DNA of 64,000 bases from an uncultured Eubacteriales bacterium (lineage in GTDB: Bacteria; Bacillota; Clostridia; Oscillospirales; Oscillospiraceae), in assembly GCA_900316745.1 (NCBI GenBank), contig ONEB01000010.1, positions 1 through 64,000 on the forward strand, written 5' to 3'. The notes under the pieces were generated by a model, which was given only the letters and a program-made list of their open reading frames with translations, was not told the origin of the DNA and searched no databases. Below, piece after piece: positions 14,924 to 23,708 of the stretch. Within the stretch, counting starts at the first letter, position 1. Each line of letters begins with the position of its first letter. The position numbers were made by a program, and so were the translations under genes.

Positions 14924-16021
14924 TTACAGGGCCGCGTGGCGTGAGAACGTGCCGATGACCTTGATCCGGTCGCAGAACGGCTCCATCTCCCGCAGCATCT
15001 GCTGTCCTTTTTCGCTGAAGATATTGCCCTCGGCCTCAAGATAGAAATAGTATTCCCAAAGCAGCTCCTTCACCGGGCGGCTGCGGAGCGTGCGCATGTT
15101 GTAGCCGTATTTGTTGCCGAGAATGTCCAGCGCCGTGGCGAGCGAGCCCGCCTCGTTGCGGCTCGTGAACACGAGCATGAAGTGATCGCCCATGTTTTTG
15201 CCGAGCGAGCGGTTTTCCGTGCGCGAGACCACGGCAAAGCGCGTTGTGTTCTGGCGGCTGGCGTTGATATTGGGCTGCAGGATCTCCAGCCCGTAGAGCG
15301 CTGCCGTCTCCTCGCTTGCGATGGCGGCGATGCTCCTGTCGCCGAGCTTTGCCACGTGCTCCGCCGCGAGCGCGGTGTTCGCGTACTCCACGGCCTGCCA
15401 GCCGTGGTCATGCAGATAGCCCGAGCACTGGCCGAGTGCCTGCGGGTGGCTGAGCACCTGCTGGATGTCCTCAAGCTTCGTGCCGGGCACGACAATGAGA
15501 TTCTGCCGAATGCTCATCTCGTACACGCCGTTGACGTGCAGCGGGCCGAAGAACAGCAGGTCCAGGACTTCGCCGACCTCGCCGTTGTAGCTGTTTTCGA
15601 TCGGGAGCACCGCGCAGTCACATGTGCCGCAGCGAACCGCGTCATAGGCGCTGCGGAAGTCCTTGTGGCTCACGCGCTCGGCATTCGGGAAAATGCGTCC
15701 CGCGCTGATGAAAGCGAAAGCGCCCTCCACGCCGCTGTATGCCACGCGCAGGCCGCCCATCAGCCTCCGCTGATAGTCGCAGGAGACGTTAATCGTCCCG
15801 CGCAGGAACTGCACATAGTATTCGCGGATCGTGTCGTCGTCGATATACCTGCTGTTGCGGTCGATAAGAGCCGCCTCGCGCGCCTCGTCCCTGATCGGGA
15901 GACCGTGCTCCATCTTGTGTTCGGCGACAAGCTTTGCCGCCTGCATGCGCTGCTCAAACAGCCGCGCCATCTCGGCGTCGATGCGGTTGATGTCCGCGCG
16001 CGCCTGGTCAAGTTTGTTCAT
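14924..16021 (-). CDS. pheA: chorismate mutase - prephenate dehydratase (P-protein)
   Basis: A 365-residue bifunctional enzyme leading from chorismate to phenylpyruvate. An AroQ-type chorismate mutase helix bundle covers about residues 1-85 (LDQARADINRID, RDEARE). The prephenate dehydratase domain follows from about 100, with YSGVEGAFA, VLPIENSYNGEV and the catalytic-site TTRF block. The C-terminal ACT domain (about 285-355, including TLRSRPVKE) is the phenylalanine sensor, so this enzyme is probably feedback inhibited. The start at 16021 overlaps the aminotransferase stop by four bases; the longer frame to 16105 would run deep into that gene. Confidence 0.95.
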   Translation of the reverse strand: MNKLDQARADINRIDAEMARLFEQRMQAAKLVAEHKMEHGLPIRDEAREAALIDRNSRYIDDDTIREYYVQFLRGTINVSCDYQRRLMGGLRVAYSGVEGAFAFISAGRIFPNAERVSHKDFRSAYDAVRCGTCDCAVLPIENSYNGEVGEVLDLLFFGPLHVNGVYEMSIRQNLIVVPGTKLEDIQQVLSHPQALGQCSGYLHDHGWQAVEYANTALAAEHVAKLGDRSIAAIASEETAALYGLEILQPNINASRQNTTRFAVVSRTENRSLGKNMGDHFMLVFTSRNEAGSLATALDILGNKYGYNMRTLRSRPVKELLWEYYFYLEAEGNIFSEKGQQMLREMEPFCDRIKVIGTFSRHAAL

Positions 16022-17223
16022 AGCGTTCCCTCCGCGCTGCGGTATGCCTCTGCCAGCGCCCTGAAAGCGGGCAGGGAGCGGCGGATCGTGTCGGTGTCCA
16101 CGCAATAGCTTATGCGCACATAGCCCGGATAGCCGAATGCCGACCCCGGGACAAGCATCAGCTCATACTGCCTTGCTCTGGCGCAAAATGCCAGATCGTC
16201 CGGCTCCGGCGTTTTCACGAAGAGATAAAACGCGCCGTCCGGCTTTGCCATTTTGAAGCCGTATTCCGTCAGCGCTGCGCAGAGCAGGTCACGGTTTGTT
16301 TTGTAAACGGTCAGATCCGCCGTCGCCCCGACGCATTCCTGAAGCAGATACTGAAACAGCGAGGGATTGTTGACGTTTCCGATCACGCGTGAGGCGCCGC
16401 AGATCGCGGCGTAAAGCGCGCGGCTGTCGGCGGCTTTCGGCGGCACAAGCAGATACCCCATGCGCTCGCCGGGCAGGGAGAGCGTCTTGCTGTATGAGTA
16501 GCAGTAGATTGTGTCGGCGTAGTGGTTCGGGATAAAGGGCACTGTCACATCGTCGTCATATACGAGCTCCCGGTACGGCTCGTCGGCGAGAATATAGATG
16601 GCGTGCCCGAACTCCGCTTCCTTTTTGCGTAAAATGTCCGCCATGGCGTCGATCGTCTCGCCGGAGAAGATGGAGCCGGAGGGGTTTGACGGGGAGTTTA
16701 CGATCACAAGCTTCGTCTTTTTCGTGACCGCCTGTTCAAATGCGGCCAGATCGATCTGGAAATCTTCCTCGCGGCATTTTAAGATCACGCTTCTGGCGCC
16801 GCAGACCTCAGCAAATACAGCGTATTCGGGGAAGTACGGCGCGAAGATGATCACCTCGTCGCCCGCAACAAGGGTCGCGCGGCATGCGATCGAAAGCGCC
16901 GCGGAAGCGCCGGCGGTGAGATAGAGATCGTTCGCGGTGTAGTCCGTGCCGAAGCGCCGGTTCAAATCGTCCGCAACGGCCCTTCGCACCTGCGCCATTC
17001 CCGGCGCGGGCGTGTAGGCGTGCAGCACCTCGGGCGGCACGGTCTGAATAATATGCATGAGCGACTCCGTTACAATGGCGGGAGCCGGTACGTTCGGGTT
17101 GCCGATACTGAAATTGAATACGTTCTCCGCGCCGATCTCCTCTGCGCGCCTGGCGGCATAGGCGGCCGTTTCGCGGATCGCGTTGTCCTCACGCCCGTAT
17201 TCCAAAACATTCTGCGGCAGCAT
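16018..17223 (-). CDS. class I/II PLP aminotransferase, probably aromatic or aspartate aminotransferase
   Basis: A 401-residue fold-type I aminotransferase. PLP-binding residues are Asn180 in NSPSNPSG, Asp214 in LADEPY and the Schiff-base Lys246 in SYSKTLSLPG; a C-terminal arginine (YPGYVRISY) should bind the substrate carboxylate. Lying directly before pheA in the aromatic operon, it most likely makes Phe and Tyr from phenylpyruvate and hydroxyphenylpyruvate, but aspartate or alanine aminotransferase activity is equally compatible with the fold. The start at 17223 is chosen because AAGGAGG lies nine bases upstream. Confidence 0.88.
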   Translation of the reverse strand: MLPQNVLEYGREDNAIRETAAYAARRAEEIGAENVFNFSIGNPNVPAPAIVTESLMHIIQTVPPEVLHAYTPAPGMAQVRRAVADDLNRRFGTDYTANDLYLTAGASAALSIACRATLVAGDEVIIFAPYFPEYAVFAEVCGARSVILKCREEDFQIDLAAFEQAVTKKTKLVIVNSPSNPSGSIFSGETIDAMADILRKKEAEFGHAIYILADEPYRELVYDDDVTVPFIPNHYADTIYCYSYSKTLSLPGERMGYLLVPPKAADSRALYAAICGASRVIGNVNNPSLFQYLLQECVGATADLTVYKTNRDLLCAALTEYGFKMAKPDGAFYLFVKTPEPDDLAFCARARQYELMLVPGSAFGYPGYVRISYCVDTDTIRRSLPAFRALAEAYRSAEGTL

Positions 17224-17251
17224 GGTCTGCGCCTCCTTTTGCAGCGTCGGA

Positions 17252-17818
17252 TTATGCGTCATAGCGCGGCAGCTCCACAAATTGCAGATCGTTTCCGAGT
17301 GCCGGAATGAGCACGTTCATCGCGTCTGCCATGGAAAACTTCACCGTCGAGGAATTGATGCACGGATGGCAGCAGAGCCATTCGTCGCGCAGAAGCTCCC
17401 GGTCGATGAGCAGGTGCACGGCGTTCTCCCTGTCGTTCATCAGCCCAAGAACGCTCACGGAGCCCGGTGTGATATCGAGCAGGCGCAGCATGTGGTCGGC
17501 GCCGGCAAAGCTCAGGCGGGACGAGCCGATCTGTTTGGAGAGATCCTTCGTCTTAAAAGGCTTCGTGCCCGGCATCAGCAGCAGGTAGAAAACCGTCTCC
17601 TGCCGGTTCGTCAGAAAGAGATTTTTGCAGATCTCCGCGCCCAGCACGTTTTCCACAAGCTCACAGTCCGGGATCGTGTCCGCGTGCTCGTGGTCGGCGC
17701 GGTCATACTGGATGCCGAGCCTGTCCAGCAGGTCATAGCAGCGCAGTTCCTTTTCGAGCCTGTCTGTCGTGTCCGCGGGACGTCCGTGGTACAGTGTCTG
17801 ATCTACATGAATGGCCAT
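17252..17818 (-). CDS. YbaK/ProX-type aminoacyl-tRNA deacylase
   Basis: A 188-residue stand-alone editing-domain protein of the ProX/PrdX group, which hydrolyses mischarged tRNA-Pro (Ala-tRNA-Pro or similar). Typical blocks are LLMPGTKPFKTKDLSKQ, SRLSFAGADHMLRLL, PGSVSVLGLMND and the C-terminal CCHPCINSSTVKF. First gene of the aromatic operon, 28 bases before the aminotransferase; AAGGAG precedes the start. The link to aromatic synthesis is not obvious; it may simply share the promoter. Confidence 0.85.
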   Translation of the reverse strand: MAIHVDQTLYHGRPADTTDRLEKELRCYDLLDRLGIQYDRADHEHADTIPDCELVENVLGAEICKNLFLTNRQETVFYLLLMPGTKPFKTKDLSKQIGSSRLSFAGADHMLRLLDITPGSVSVLGLMNDRENAVHLLIDRELLRDEWLCCHPCINSSTVKFSMADAMNVLIPALGNDLQFVELPRYDA

Positions 17819-17848
17819 AGCTGACTCCTTAATTCAAAAATATCTTTC

Positions 17849-17877
17849 ATATTACCATGATTTCTCATTTCTCGCAA
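17849..17877 (-). promoter_or_regulatory. promoter of the aromatic operon
   Basis: Minus strand: -35 TTGCGA (17877-17872), 17-base spacer, -10 TAATAT (17854-17849). The leader is only about 25 bases, leaving no room for a T-box or attenuator. Confidence 0.5.
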
Positions 17878-17892
17878 CAGATCATTTTGCGG

Positions 17893-17921
17893 TTGTAATC
17901 CACCGCGAAAAATGGTATATT
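17893..17921 (+). promoter_or_regulatory. promoter of ahcY-mgtE
   Basis: -35 TTGTAA (17893-17898), 17-base spacer, -10 TATATT (17916-17921), 36 bases before the ahcY ATG. No SAH or SAM riboswitch fits in the short leader. Confidence 0.6.
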
Positions 17922-17957
17922 ATTTTAGTTCAAATAGAAAGAATCGGAGGAACTCCT

Positions 17958-19199
17958 ATGAGCACGATCAAAGACATTTCTCTCGCGCCGTCCGGCGAGC
18001 GCAAGATCCGCTGGGTGGAGGCGCACATGCCCGTCCTGCGCGACATCGGCAGGGACTTTGCCCGGTCCAAGCCCTTCGCGGGCCTGAAGATTACGCTCTC
18101 CGTGCATCTGGAGGCCAAAACGGCGTATCTCTGCCGCGTGCTAGAAATGGGCGGAGCGGAGATGCATGTCACGGGCTCCAACCCGCTGTCCACGCAGGAT
18201 GACGTCGCCGCGGCGCTTGCGGCGGGCGGCATGGACGTCAACGCCGTCTACGGCTGCACGATGGAGGAATATGCTGAGCATCTGCGCGCCGTGCTCTCGA
18301 TTGGCCCCAATATCATCATCGACGACGGCGGCGATCTCGTCCACCTCATCCATACGGAGTTTCCCGAGCTCATCGAAAACGTCATCGGCGGCTGCGAGGA
18401 GACCACCACGGGCATCCACCGTCTGCGCGCCATGGCAAACGCCGGCACACTGCGCTTCCCGATGGTCATGGTGAACGACGCCGACTGCAAGCACCTCTTC
18501 GACAACCGCTACGGCACGGGCCAGTCCGTCTGGGACGGCATCATGCGCACGACGAACCTCGTCGTCGCGGGCAAGTACGTTGTCGTCAATGGCTACGGCT
18601 GGTGCGGCAAGGGCGTTTCCATGCGCGCCAAGGGTCTCGGCGCCAAGGTCATCGTCACCGAGGTCGATCCGGTGCGCGCGCTCGAGGCTGTCATGGACGG
18701 CTTCGAGGTCATGCCCATGTCTGATGCCGCCAAGGTCGGCGATATCTTCTGCTCCGTCACGGGCTGCCGCGACATCATCACGATGGAGCACCTGCTTTTG
18801 ATGAAAGAGGGCGCCATCGTCTCCAACGCCGGTCATTTTAATGTCGAGATCGACATGGCGGCGCTCGACGCCGAGTGCGTGGAGAAGTGGGAAGCCCGCC
18901 ACAACATTGACGCCTATAAGCTCTCCAACGGCCGCACGATTTATGTGATCGCGCAGGGACGCCTCGTAAACCTCGCCGCCGGCGACGGTCATCCGGCGGA
19001 GATCATGGATATGAGCTTTGCCATTCAGGCGATGGGCGCGTACTATCTTGCCCAGACGCGCGGCACGCTGAAGCCCGGCGTCGTTCCCGTCCCGAAAGAG
19101 ATTGATCTCGACGTCGCCCGCCGGAAGCTCGCCTCCATGGGCGTCAGCATCGACAGTCTCACGGATGTGCAGATTGACTACCTGAACAGCGAGGGCTGA
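17958..19199 (+). CDS. ahcY: adenosylhomocysteinase (S-adenosylhomocysteine hydrolase)
   Basis: A 413-residue NAD-dependent enzyme that splits SAH to adenosine and homocysteine and so relieves product inhibition of methyltransferases. It is the short form lacking the about 40-residue insert of many eukaryotic and proteobacterial proteins. Conserved blocks are HLEAKTAYL, GSNPLSTQDDVAAAL, EETTTGIHRL, NDADCKHLFDNRYGTGQS and the NAD site VVNGYGWCGKG. It lacks the C-terminal KPDHYRY tail of long forms, as short forms do. GGAGG is seven bases before the ATG. Activity on S-inosylhomocysteine, seen in some archaeal homologues, cannot be excluded. Confidence 0.92.
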   Translation: MSTIKDISLAPSGERKIRWVEAHMPVLRDIGRDFARSKPFAGLKITLSVHLEAKTAYLCRVLEMGGAEMHVTGSNPLSTQDDVAAALAAGGMDVNAVYGCTMEEYAEHLRAVLSIGPNIIIDDGGDLVHLIHTEFPELIENVIGGCEETTTGIHRLRAMANAGTLRFPMVMVNDADCKHLFDNRYGTGQSVWDGIMRTTNLVVAGKYVVVNGYGWCGKGVSMRAKGLGAKVIVTEVDPVRALEAVMDGFEVMPMSDAAKVGDIFCSVTGCRDIITMEHLLLMKEGAIVSNAGHFNVEIDMAALDAECVEKWEARHNIDAYKLSNGRTIYVIAQGRLVNLAAGDGHPAEIMDMSFAIQAMGAYYLAQTRGTLKPGVVPVPKEIDLDVARRKLASMGVSIDSLTDVQIDYLNSEG

Positions 19200-19238
19200 G
19201 CCCTCATACGATAAGTCGGAAGAAAGGGGGGCGCCGCT

Positions 19239-20633
19239 TTGGAGAACGTGGATTATGAAGCCGTGCATGACGAGCTGTTTATCATGCTGGAAGATCACAT
19301 GATCAAGGAGCTCAGCCTCACGCTTGCGGAGATGAACGAGTTCGACATCTCCGAATTTCTCGGCGAGCTCTGGGAGACCGATCAGACGCGCATGGCGATG
19401 GTGTTTCGCCTGCTTTCAAAAGAGATCGCGGCGGACGTGTTCGCGAATCTGGAGGTTGAGGAGCAGGAGACGATCATCAACTCCATCACCGATACCGAGC
19501 TCGGCGACATCATCGAAGACTTGAGCGTGGACGACGCGGTCGACATGATGGAGGAGCTGCCCGCGAATGTCGTCAAGCGCGTCATGCGCACGACGGATGC
19601 CGAGACGCGCGCGCTCATCAACAAATATCTGAAATACCCCGAAAATTCCGCCGGCAGCATCATGACGGCGGAGTACATCGACCTGAAAAAGTACATGTCC
19701 GTCCGCGAGGCAATCGCCCGCATCCGCCGCATCGGCGAGGATAAGGAGACCATTTACGTCTGCTATGTCACCTCCGCCAAGCGCCATCTGGAGGGCGTCG
19801 TCACGGTCAAGGATCTGCTCTTGTCGGATGATGACGAGATCCTTGAGGACATCATGGACACGAACGTCATCTGCGCCCGGACCACGGACGACCAGGAGGA
19901 CGTCTCCGAGCAGTTCTCGGACTACGACCTGCTCGCCATTCCGGTCGTGGACAAAGAGGGCTGCCTCGTCGGCATCGTCACGGTCGACGACGTCATCGAC
20001 GTCATGGAGCAGGAGGCCACCGAGGACATTGAGAAGATGGCCGGTATCACGCCGAGCGACCGCCCGTATTCCCGCACCAGCGCCATCGAGATCTGGAGAA
20101 ACCGCATCCCGTGGCTCATGTTCCTCATGCTCTCTGCCACGTTCACCGGCATGATCATGACGCACTTTGAAGACGCGCTTGCCGCGCAGGTTGTGCTCGC
20201 GGCCTTCATCCCCATGCTGATGGGCACCGGCGGCAACTCCGGCTCGCAGGCGTCCACCGCCGTCATCCGAAGCCTGTCGCTGGGCGATGTGGAGCCGTCG
20301 GATGTGCTCAAGGTCGTCTGGAAAGAGCTGCGCGTCGCGTTCCTGTGCGGCGTCACGCTCGCCGTCATCAACTTCGGCAAGATGTACCTTGTGGACCGCA
20401 CGCTCCTCGGAAACGCCGAGGTCACGCTCACGGTCGCCGCCATCGTCAGCCTCACGATCGTGTTTGTCGTCATGTTCGCAAAGGTCGTCGGCAGCACGCT
20501 CCCGATCATTGCCGAGAAAATCGGCGTCGATCCCGCCGTCATGGCAAGCCCGCTCATCAGCACGATCACCGACGCCGTGTCGCTGATGATCTACTTCAAC
20601 ATCGCAAGAATCCTGATACCGTCTCTGCGGTAA
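19239..20633 (+). CDS. mgtE: magnesium transporter MgtE
   Basis: A 464-residue Mg2+ channel/transporter. Order: alpha-helical N-domain (about 1-130, LPANVVKRVMR), two CBS domains (about 135-255, with VTVKDLLLSDDD and IPVVDKEGCLVGIVTVDDVIDV), a connecting helix, then five membrane segments with the pore motif PMLMGTGGNSGSQAS. CBS and N-domains close the pore when internal Mg2+ is high. I accept a TTG start at 19239 because AAAGGGGGG lies seven bases upstream and no ATG is nearby. It is 39 bases after ahcY, likely the same transcript. Confidence 0.92.
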   Translation: MENVDYEAVHDELFIMLEDHMIKELSLTLAEMNEFDISEFLGELWETDQTRMAMVFRLLSKEIAADVFANLEVEEQETIINSITDTELGDIIEDLSVDDAVDMMEELPANVVKRVMRTTDAETRALINKYLKYPENSAGSIMTAEYIDLKKYMSVREAIARIRRIGEDKETIYVCYVTSAKRHLEGVVTVKDLLLSDDDEILEDIMDTNVICARTTDDQEDVSEQFSDYDLLAIPVVDKEGCLVGIVTVDDVIDVMEQEATEDIEKMAGITPSDRPYSRTSAIEIWRNRIPWLMFLMLSATFTGMIMTHFEDALAAQVVLAAFIPMLMGTGGNSGSQASTAVIRSLSLGDVEPSDVLKVVWKELRVAFLCGVTLAVINFGKMYLVDRTLLGNAEVTLTVAAIVSLTIVFVVMFAKVVGSTLPIIAEKIGVDPAVMASPLISTITDAVSLMIYFNIARILIPSLR

Positions 20634-20635
20634 CG

Positions 20636-20670
20636 AAAAGCACCGCACCGGAAAAACCGGTGCGGCGCTT
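20636..20670. terminator. terminator after mgtE
   Basis: GCACCGCACCGG (20640-20651) pairs with CCGGTGCGGCGC (20657-20668) with one mismatch, loop A5. It is near-identical to the hairpin at 20881-20913. Confidence 0.65.
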
Positions 20671-20705
20671 GAGACTGTCAAAAAACTATGCTTTTGACCC
20701 GTGAA

Positions 20706-20747
20706 ATAGAGCAGCAGGGGAGCTCGAGGGGGCAAGGCCCGCCTCGA
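20706..20747. repeat. hairpin repeat, copy 1
   Basis: A 42-base unit beginning ATAGAGCAGC and containing the hairpin TCGAGG-GGGC-AAG-GCCC-G-CCTCGA (20724-20747). Copy 2 is at 40971-41012 with 40 of 42 bases identical, including 27 consecutive identical bases. Both copies follow a terminator and precede another one. No coding potential in either. Confidence 0.75.
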
Positions 20748-20765
20748 ATTGGATCCAGCATCGCC

Positions 20766-20804
20766 AAAAAGCCATTGAAAGTCAAGGGCTTTCAATGGCT
20801 TTTT
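20766..20804. terminator. perfect A/T-flanked hairpin
   Basis: Sixteen-base perfect stem, AAAAAGCCATTGAAAG (20766-20781) with CTTTCAATGGCTTTTT (20789-20804). Bidirectional terminator type, but not adjacent to any gene end. Confidence 0.7.
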
Positions 20805-20840
20805 CTTTTACGGAGCAAAAGTTATGGCGATACGCGCAGC

Positions 20841-20879
20841 GCGTCAAAAAATGCCCGTAAAGGGCTTTTTTGACACGCT
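20841..20879. terminator. long hairpin with A/T arms
   Basis: GCGTCAAAAAA (20841-20851) and GCCC (20852-20855 region) fold onto GGGC and TTTTTTGAC-CGC (to 20879). The arms are A- and T-runs on either side of a GC core, as in a bidirectional terminator. Confidence 0.6.
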
Positions 20880-20880
20880 G

Positions 20881-20913
20881 AAGCACCGCACCGGAAAAAC
20901 CGGTGCGGTGCTT
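20881..20913. terminator. terminator after lysA
   Basis: Perfect 14-base stem AAGCACCGCACCGG (20881-20894) with CCGGTGCGGTGCTT (20900-20913), loop A5, directly after the lysA stop on the minus strand. Duplicate of the hairpin after mgtE. Confidence 0.8.
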
Positions 20914-20917
20914 AAAT

Positions 20918-22210
20918 TTATGCGTCGTTTTTGATCATCTGATCCAGCGTTTCGCGTTTGACCGCAACGGACGCGCCCTTTGAAGAGAGCATCACGATCG
21001 GGGCGTTCGGAATGCGGTTGTAGTGCGAGGCCATCGCGTAGTTGTAAGCGCCGGTCGTACACACGGCGAGCAGATCTCCGCGCCGCAGCTCCGGCAGCCA
21101 CACGTCCGGCTGGATGATGTCGTCTGATTCGCAGCAGCGTCCCACTACGTCGCAGTGGAGCGTCGGCGGCGCCTCCATGCGCTCGGGGGCAAACACCGTG
21201 TACTGCGAGCGATAGAGCGCATAGCGCGGGTTGTCCGTCATGCCGCCGTCCACGGAGACGTAATTTTTATAGCCCTTGATGCGCTTGACAGACCCGACGG
21301 TGTACATCGTGAGACCCGCGTCCGCCACGATGCTGCGTCCGGGCTCCAACAGCACGGCAGGGAACGGAATGTTCAGCTGCGCGGCGAGCTCCTTCATGAA
21401 GTCCGCGAGCGCCGAGATGCGGTAGGCGATATCCACAACGCCCTCGCTCTCGCGATAGCGCACGCCGTAGCCGCCGCCGAGATCCAGAAACTGCGTCACG
21501 AAGCCGTATTTGTCGTGGAGCTTTGCCATGAACTCCAGCATGATCTGCGCCGTGCGCTCATACACGTCCTCATCGAATACCATCGAGCCGACGTGGCAGT
21601 GCAGACCCACGATCTCGAGGTGCGGCAGCGCCGCGGCATAGTTATAAAACTCCTCGGCCTGTCCCGTCTCGATCGGGACGCCGAATTTGGAATCGACCTT
21701 GCCGGTCGCGACCGCGTCATAGGTGTGCGGATCGATGCCCGGCGTCACGCGCAGCAGGCATTTTTGCGTAACACCCTTGCGTTCCGCGATATGCTCGATG
21801 GCGTACAGCTCCTCGACGTTGTCCACCACGAAATAACCGACTCCGCGGTCCATCGCAAAGGCGATGTCCTCATCCGTCTTGTTGTTGCCGTGGAAAAACG
21901 CCTTTTCCATCGGAAAGCCCGCCTTTGCCGCAGTGTGAACCTCGCCGGAGGAAACGACGTCGATGCCGAGCCCCTCATCCGAGACGATCTCATACATCCG
22001 CTTGAAGCACAGCGCCTTGCTGGCATAGAGCGTCAGAGCCTTTTCGCCGAAAAACTCCGTCATGGCTTTCTGATACATGCGGCAGTTGTCGCGGATGCGC
22101 TGCTCATCCATCAGATAGAGCGGCGTGCCGTATTTTCTCGCGAGCGCGGGTGTGCTGAATCCGGCGAACTCCAGAACGCCGTCCTTGATCTTCAGATTGG
22201 TTGCGATCAT
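20918..22210 (-). CDS. lysA: diaminopimelate decarboxylase
   Basis: A 430-residue PLP enzyme of the alanine-racemase-like barrel fold, making lysine from meso-DAP. The PLP lysine is Lys65 in YASKAL; other blocks are GIDVVSSGE, HGNNKTDEDI, the GLHCHVGS substrate site, LDLGGGYGVRY, LLEPGRSIV, and CCESDDI from the partner subunit, with TGAYNYAMAS near the end. The start at 22210 has GGAGG eight bases upstream; the longer frame to 22276 has none. Confidence 0.95.
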   Translation of the reverse strand: MIATNLKIKDGVLEFAGFSTPALARKYGTPLYLMDEQRIRDNCRMYQKAMTEFFGEKALTLYASKALCFKRMYEIVSDEGLGIDVVSSGEVHTAAKAGFPMEKAFFHGNNKTDEDIAFAMDRGVGYFVVDNVEELYAIEHIAERKGVTQKCLLRVTPGIDPHTYDAVATGKVDSKFGVPIETGQAEEFYNYAAALPHLEIVGLHCHVGSMVFDEDVYERTAQIMLEFMAKLHDKYGFVTQFLDLGGGYGVRYRESEGVVDIAYRISALADFMKELAAQLNIPFPAVLLEPGRSIVADAGLTMYTVGSVKRIKGYKNYVSVDGGMTDNPRYALYRSQYTVFAPERMEAPPTLHCDVVGRCCESDDIIQPDVWLPELRRGDLLAVCTTGAYNYAMASHYNRIPNAPIVMLSSKGASVAVKRETLDQMIKNDA

Positions 22211-22247
22211 GCGCGTGACCTCCGGTGGGGAATGGATTATGAGCCTT

Positions 22248-22276
22248 ACAATATCATACAGCGATTTAATGCGCAA
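22248..22276 (-). promoter_or_regulatory. possible lysA promoter
   Basis: Minus strand: -35 TTGCGC (22276-22271), 17-base spacer, -10 TATTGT (22253-22248). The leader is short, so no lysine riboswitch is present. Confidence 0.4.
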
Positions 22277-22285
22277 GAGAAAATG

Positions 22286-22924
22286 TCACTTTTTTCGTTT
22301 TCTTCCGACAAGGATGTACACAAGGCACAGCGCCGCGATGATCCCGATGGCGAGGATCGCGCAGTTGCGGAAATAGACCTCCGGCAGAATCAGGATGATC
22401 TCGTCCAGGTCGGGGTCAAACAGCCAGTTGGTTTTTCCCGGGAAAAAGATGTGGTGAAACACCGTGAACGCGCGGTCAAAGTCCGTCGCGCCCCATGCGG
22501 CGATCACGGCAAAGAGCGCGAGCACGCCCCAGCCCGCCCAGAACGAAGCGCCGCGCCCGAGCGGTCGCGCGGGCTTGACGCGCCGCAACAGCAAAAGCAG
22601 TACCGCCAGCGTCAGCGCAGAGCAGCCCAATACCCACAGATCCAGCCGAAACAGCACGCCGACGTCGGCAAAGTGCGTGCGCCCGGTCTCCGTCCAGCCA
22701 AGGTCTCCCGTGCTGAACGTGCCGCCGCGCAGACAAAAGCGCATCACGTCGTCATAAGCCTCCAGGATCGTCTTCTCCGAAAAGCCGGTCTCCGCCGGGA
22801 GATTCAGCGCGTGGACGTGCGCGACATAAAACGAGCGCGAGAGGATCGGCGCCGCGATCCCGGCACTGACGGCAAAGAGCGCGAGCGCGATGATCAAAAA
22901 TGCGCATTGAAGCTTAGATTTCAT
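22286..22924 (-). CDS. TIGR01906/DUF1461-type integral membrane protein
   Basis: A 212-residue protein with about four membrane helices: residues 8-30, 96-113, 128-146 and 188-206. The large loop between the first two contains LNLPAETG and LRGGTF, and the HHIFFPGKTNWLFDP segment is the hallmark block of the TIGR01906 (DUF1461) family. Function of the family is not established. It overlaps the YhhN-like gene upstream by 11 bases, so the two are co-translated. Confidence 0.75.
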   Translation of the reverse strand: MKSKLQCAFLIIALALFAVSAGIAAPILSRSFYVAHVHALNLPAETGFSEKTILEAYDDVMRFCLRGGTFSTGDLGWTETGRTHFADVGVLFRLDLWVLGCSALTLAVLLLLLRRVKPARPLGRGASFWAGWGVLALFAVIAAWGATDFDRAFTVFHHIFFPGKTNWLFDPDLDEIILILPEVYFRNCAILAIGIIAALCLVYILVGRKRKK

Positions 22925-23576
22925 CAGCCAAACCTCCGAAGCTGTCTGTGGATAGAACGATCAGCACCTGCCCGGGGAGATAAAACGCCCACATGGCGAG
23001 ACTTGCAAACCCCGAGAGCGCGTTTTGCGGCAGATTGTGCAGCCCGACGCAGAGATCGCACAGGAAAAAGAGCCCGAGTCCCACAGCAAAGCGCACCGCG
23101 CGCTTTGTGCGCAGGTGCGCCGCTGCCGCAACGCTCTGCGCAAGATTCATGAAAAACCAGACGATATACGCAACCGCGAGCATTTCAAGCTTGCCGAAAT
23201 GCGCGCTCACCAGATACGCCGCGAAGAGCGCAAGCATCCCGCGCGCCGTAAAATGGAGCGTCCGGTTCGCGCCGCCCATGGCGCAGAGCCGGCAGGTGTA
23301 CAAGGCCTGTACGCACAGGAAGAGCGCCACGCCCGCAGTGTAGTGCGCGTCGAGCACCAGCAGAAACACGTCCGCCGCCGCCGTGAGCACGAGCGCCGCC
23401 GCGACGAGCCGACCGTCCGCTGTTTTTACCGCCGTGAGCCCTGCGAGTACGACGAGCACGATGGCGGCAAACTTCAGCCATGTCGCCGCGGCAGGGGACG
23501 CGCCCGACAGATCCAGCGTCAGAAACGCGGCATAGAGCGCCGCTTCCAATATCAAAAACAGCCGTTTCATCCGCAC
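22914..23576 (-). CDS. YhhN/TMEM86-like membrane protein (lysoplasmalogenase family)
   Basis: A 220-residue, largely hydrophobic protein with about eight predicted helices. Two family marks are visible: a LTAAADVFLLV helix and the C-terminal FLCDLCVGLHNL. Animal TMEM86 members hydrolyse lysoplasmalogens; bacterial YhhN proteins are annotated by similarity, and plasmalogens do occur in anaerobic Clostridia, which fits. A GTG start at 23576 with GGAGG six bases upstream is preferred; the ATG six bases later is an alternative. Confidence 0.7.
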   Translation of the reverse strand: MRMKRLFLILEAALYAAFLTLDLSGASPAAATWLKFAAIVLVVLAGLTAVKTADGRLVAAALVLTAAADVFLLVLDAHYTAGVALFLCVQALYTCRLCAMGGANRTLHFTARGMLALFAAYLVSAHFGKLEMLAVAYIVWFFMNLAQSVAAAAHLRTKRAVRFAVGLGLFFLCDLCVGLHNLPQNALSGFASLAMWAFYLPGQVLIVLSTDSFGGLADEI

Positions 23577-23679
23577 GCTTCACCTCCGATGGTCTCTAAA
23601 ATACCACATCTGCCGGAGAATGAAAAGACGTCGCGCGCATGACAAAAAATTGTTTTGCTCTGAAAACACCCTCCGGCTA

Positions 23680-23708
23680 TTGTGTCGGCGCACATTTTGT
23701 GTTAAATT
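23680..23708 (+). promoter_or_regulatory. possible promoter of the hydrogenase-like sensor operon
   Basis: -35 TTGTGT (23680-23685), 17-base spacer, -10 TAAATT (23703-23708), followed by an 80-base leader. The divergent gap 23577-23790 holds nothing else I can name. Confidence 0.4.

Noticed and set aside
17819-17957. T-box or SAM/SAH riboswitch upstream of the aro operon or ahcY
   Set aside because: The leaders are only about 25-36 bases on either side, too short for either element.
22211-22285. Lysine riboswitch upstream of lysA
   Set aside because: The gap of 75 bases holds a promoter-like pair only and is too short for the lysine aptamer.
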